This document shows positions 63,685 to 64,000 of a DNA stretch of 64,000 nt, piece by piece. This DNA comes from Parachlamydiales bacterium (GTDB lineage: Bacteria; Chlamydiota; Chlamydiia; Chlamydiales; Rhabdochlamydiaceae): NCBI GenBank assembly GCA_027459675.1, contig DAIDHO010000002.1, forward strand, positions 29,645 to 93,644. The letters run 5' to 3'. Every line of letters begins with the position of its first letter. The first letter of the stretch is position 1. Under the pieces are notes generated by a model, which had not been told where the DNA came from, made no database searches, and was given only the letters and a program-made list of their open reading frames with translations. A program made the translations under genes and the position numbers.

Positions 63685-63725
63685 TTTAGACCTCTTGCTT
63701 AAGCTAAAATTCAGTCGCTTTTAGA
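63685..63725. repeat. Dispersed palindromic repeat, copy 8 (cut by an IS end)
   Basis: Left arm TTTAGACCTCTTGCTTAAGC, then ATTCAGTCGCTTTTAG at the centre, as in copy 7. The right arm is missing, and the sequence continues as an IS5-type terminus (GGCTTTGTTGC) from 63726. Confidence 0.78.
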
Positions 63726-63778
63726 GGCTTTGTTGCACAATTCAGCGTAAAGTCGATTTCCCCCTTACCCCAATCCAG
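63726..63778. mobile_element. IS5/IS903-type terminal fragment
   Basis: GGCTTTGTTGCACAATTCAG starts an IS5-family-like terminal inverted repeat and continues through a C-rich part (TTTCCCCCTTACCCC), as IS903 ends do. Only about 53 bp remain before the IS3-type terminus. Confidence 0.5.
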
Positions 63779-64000
63779 TGTAGTGCACCCCATTTGTCAA
63801 GCTTGAAAAGTAGGAGTTTTTTGGCTTTTGAGGGGATGGTTTTTTAGTCATGCGACTTTCCCCTTGTATTCTTCTTCAATTTGCACGGGTGGTGTATATC
63901 CTAATGACAAGTGCAGATAGCGGGTGTTATAATAGTGAATCCATTCCTTGACGGCTTTTTCAAGCTGCGATAGGCTTTGATATTCCCTTGTCCAGATGAT
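63779..64000 (-). mobile_element. Right end of an IS3-family element
   Basis: The end TGTAGTGCACCCC at 63779 has the TG-start and C-run of IS3-family termini. It encloses the transposase end at 63848-64000 and runs out of the window. Confidence 0.6.
63848..64000 (-). CDS. IS3-family transposase, C-terminal fragment (partial)
   Basis: The frame is open from the window edge and stops at 63848. The visible 50 residues contain AVKEWIHYYNTRYLHLSLGY followed by TPPVQIEE, the end of the rve integrase core (the conserved W-x-x-YN-x-R-x-H pattern). Upstream catalytic residues are outside the window, so completeness cannot be judged. Confidence 0.8.
   Translation of the reverse strand: MIWTREYQSLSQLEKAVKEWIHYYNTRYLHLSLGYTPPVQIEEEYKGKVA

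Overview
The window is about 64 kb of a chlamydial chromosome from a family outside the Chlamydiaceae (a Waddlia/Parachlamydia-type amoeba-associated lineage is my inference). The evidence is an ATP/ADP translocase (ntt1), the ytgABCD metal-uptake operon with a YtgC permease fused to a DtxR-like domain, a second dnaA beside a bactofilin gene, hrcA-grpE-dnaK with a CIRCE operator, and several gene neighbourhoods I recall from Chlamydia: bactofilin/dnaA2/TPR/CT273-like, rsmH-ftsL-ftsI-murE-amiA, gnd/lepA/ntt1/CT066-like/ytg, P-type ATPase/CT728-like/serS, and comEC/ptsH/ptsI. Four tandem MOMP-like porins, an NAD-glutamate dehydrogenase and an NDH-2 point to an environmental chlamydia rather than a Chlamydiaceae pathogen. 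There is no rRNA operon and no CRISPR array.

Layout. 1-6.6 kb: an unrecognised partial gene, a CBM9/DOMON-like protein, gcvH, a 1200-residue AsmA/TamB-like protein and comF. 6.5-9.3 kb (minus): bactofilin, dnaA2, a TPR protein and a small chlamydial protein. 9.3-15.5 kb (plus): division and cell wall cluster mraZ-rsmH-ftsL-ftsI-murE-amiA, with a MraZ-box-like repeat in front and rsmH split by a one-base frameshift in a run of nine T. 15.5-20.9 kb: tRNA-Arg between inverted repeat copies, gnd, a secreted cyclophilin, lepA and a putative OTU-family cysteine protease. 20.9-27.6 kb: rseP, the ytgABCD metal-uptake operon and a CT066-like gene. 27.6-34.3 kb: ntt1 behind an elaborate palindromic leader and promoter, then the four porins. 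34.4-47.1 kb (minus): dnaK-grpE-hrcA, glutamate dehydrogenase, a K+-type channel, a P1B-4 metal ATPase with a VIT/CCC1-like membrane protein, an M18 aminopeptidase and serS. 47.1-48.1 kb: an IS5-family remnant nested in a truncated IS110 transposase. 48.1-59.9 kb: an orphan hydrophobic protein, a UPF0158 protein with an AT-hook, a fused alpha/beta E1 dehydrogenase, a YycJ-like hydrolase, ftsK, uppP, tRNA-His, a GspD secretin and comEC. 60-63.7 kb: ndh and ptsHI. The right edge carries remnants of two further insertion sequences.

The most distinctive non-gene signal is a dispersed palindromic repeat. Its outer end reads TTAGACCTCTTG, its core GCTTAAGC and its centre AAAGTTCAGTCG. At least eight recognisable copies and several degraded ones lie only between genes. 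Some copies are complete inverted repeats of about 57-75 bp, others are single arms. Two copies face each other around tRNA-Arg, and one is cut off by an IS5-type terminus. Other regulatory candidates are a perfect 42-bp palindrome and a doubled TCTC-N3-GAGA operator at ntt1, a perfect 19-bp inverted repeat before ytgA, and a CIRCE plus promoter that would give a leaderless hrcA transcript.

Most functions fit an obligate intracellular life: ATP import, metal capture, peptidoglycan synthesis and remodelling for division (meso-DAP type), heat-shock control, a PTS phosphorelay without visible sugar permeases, and a candidate deubiquitinase effector. All assignments come from reading the translations and nucleotides by eye; no database search was run.
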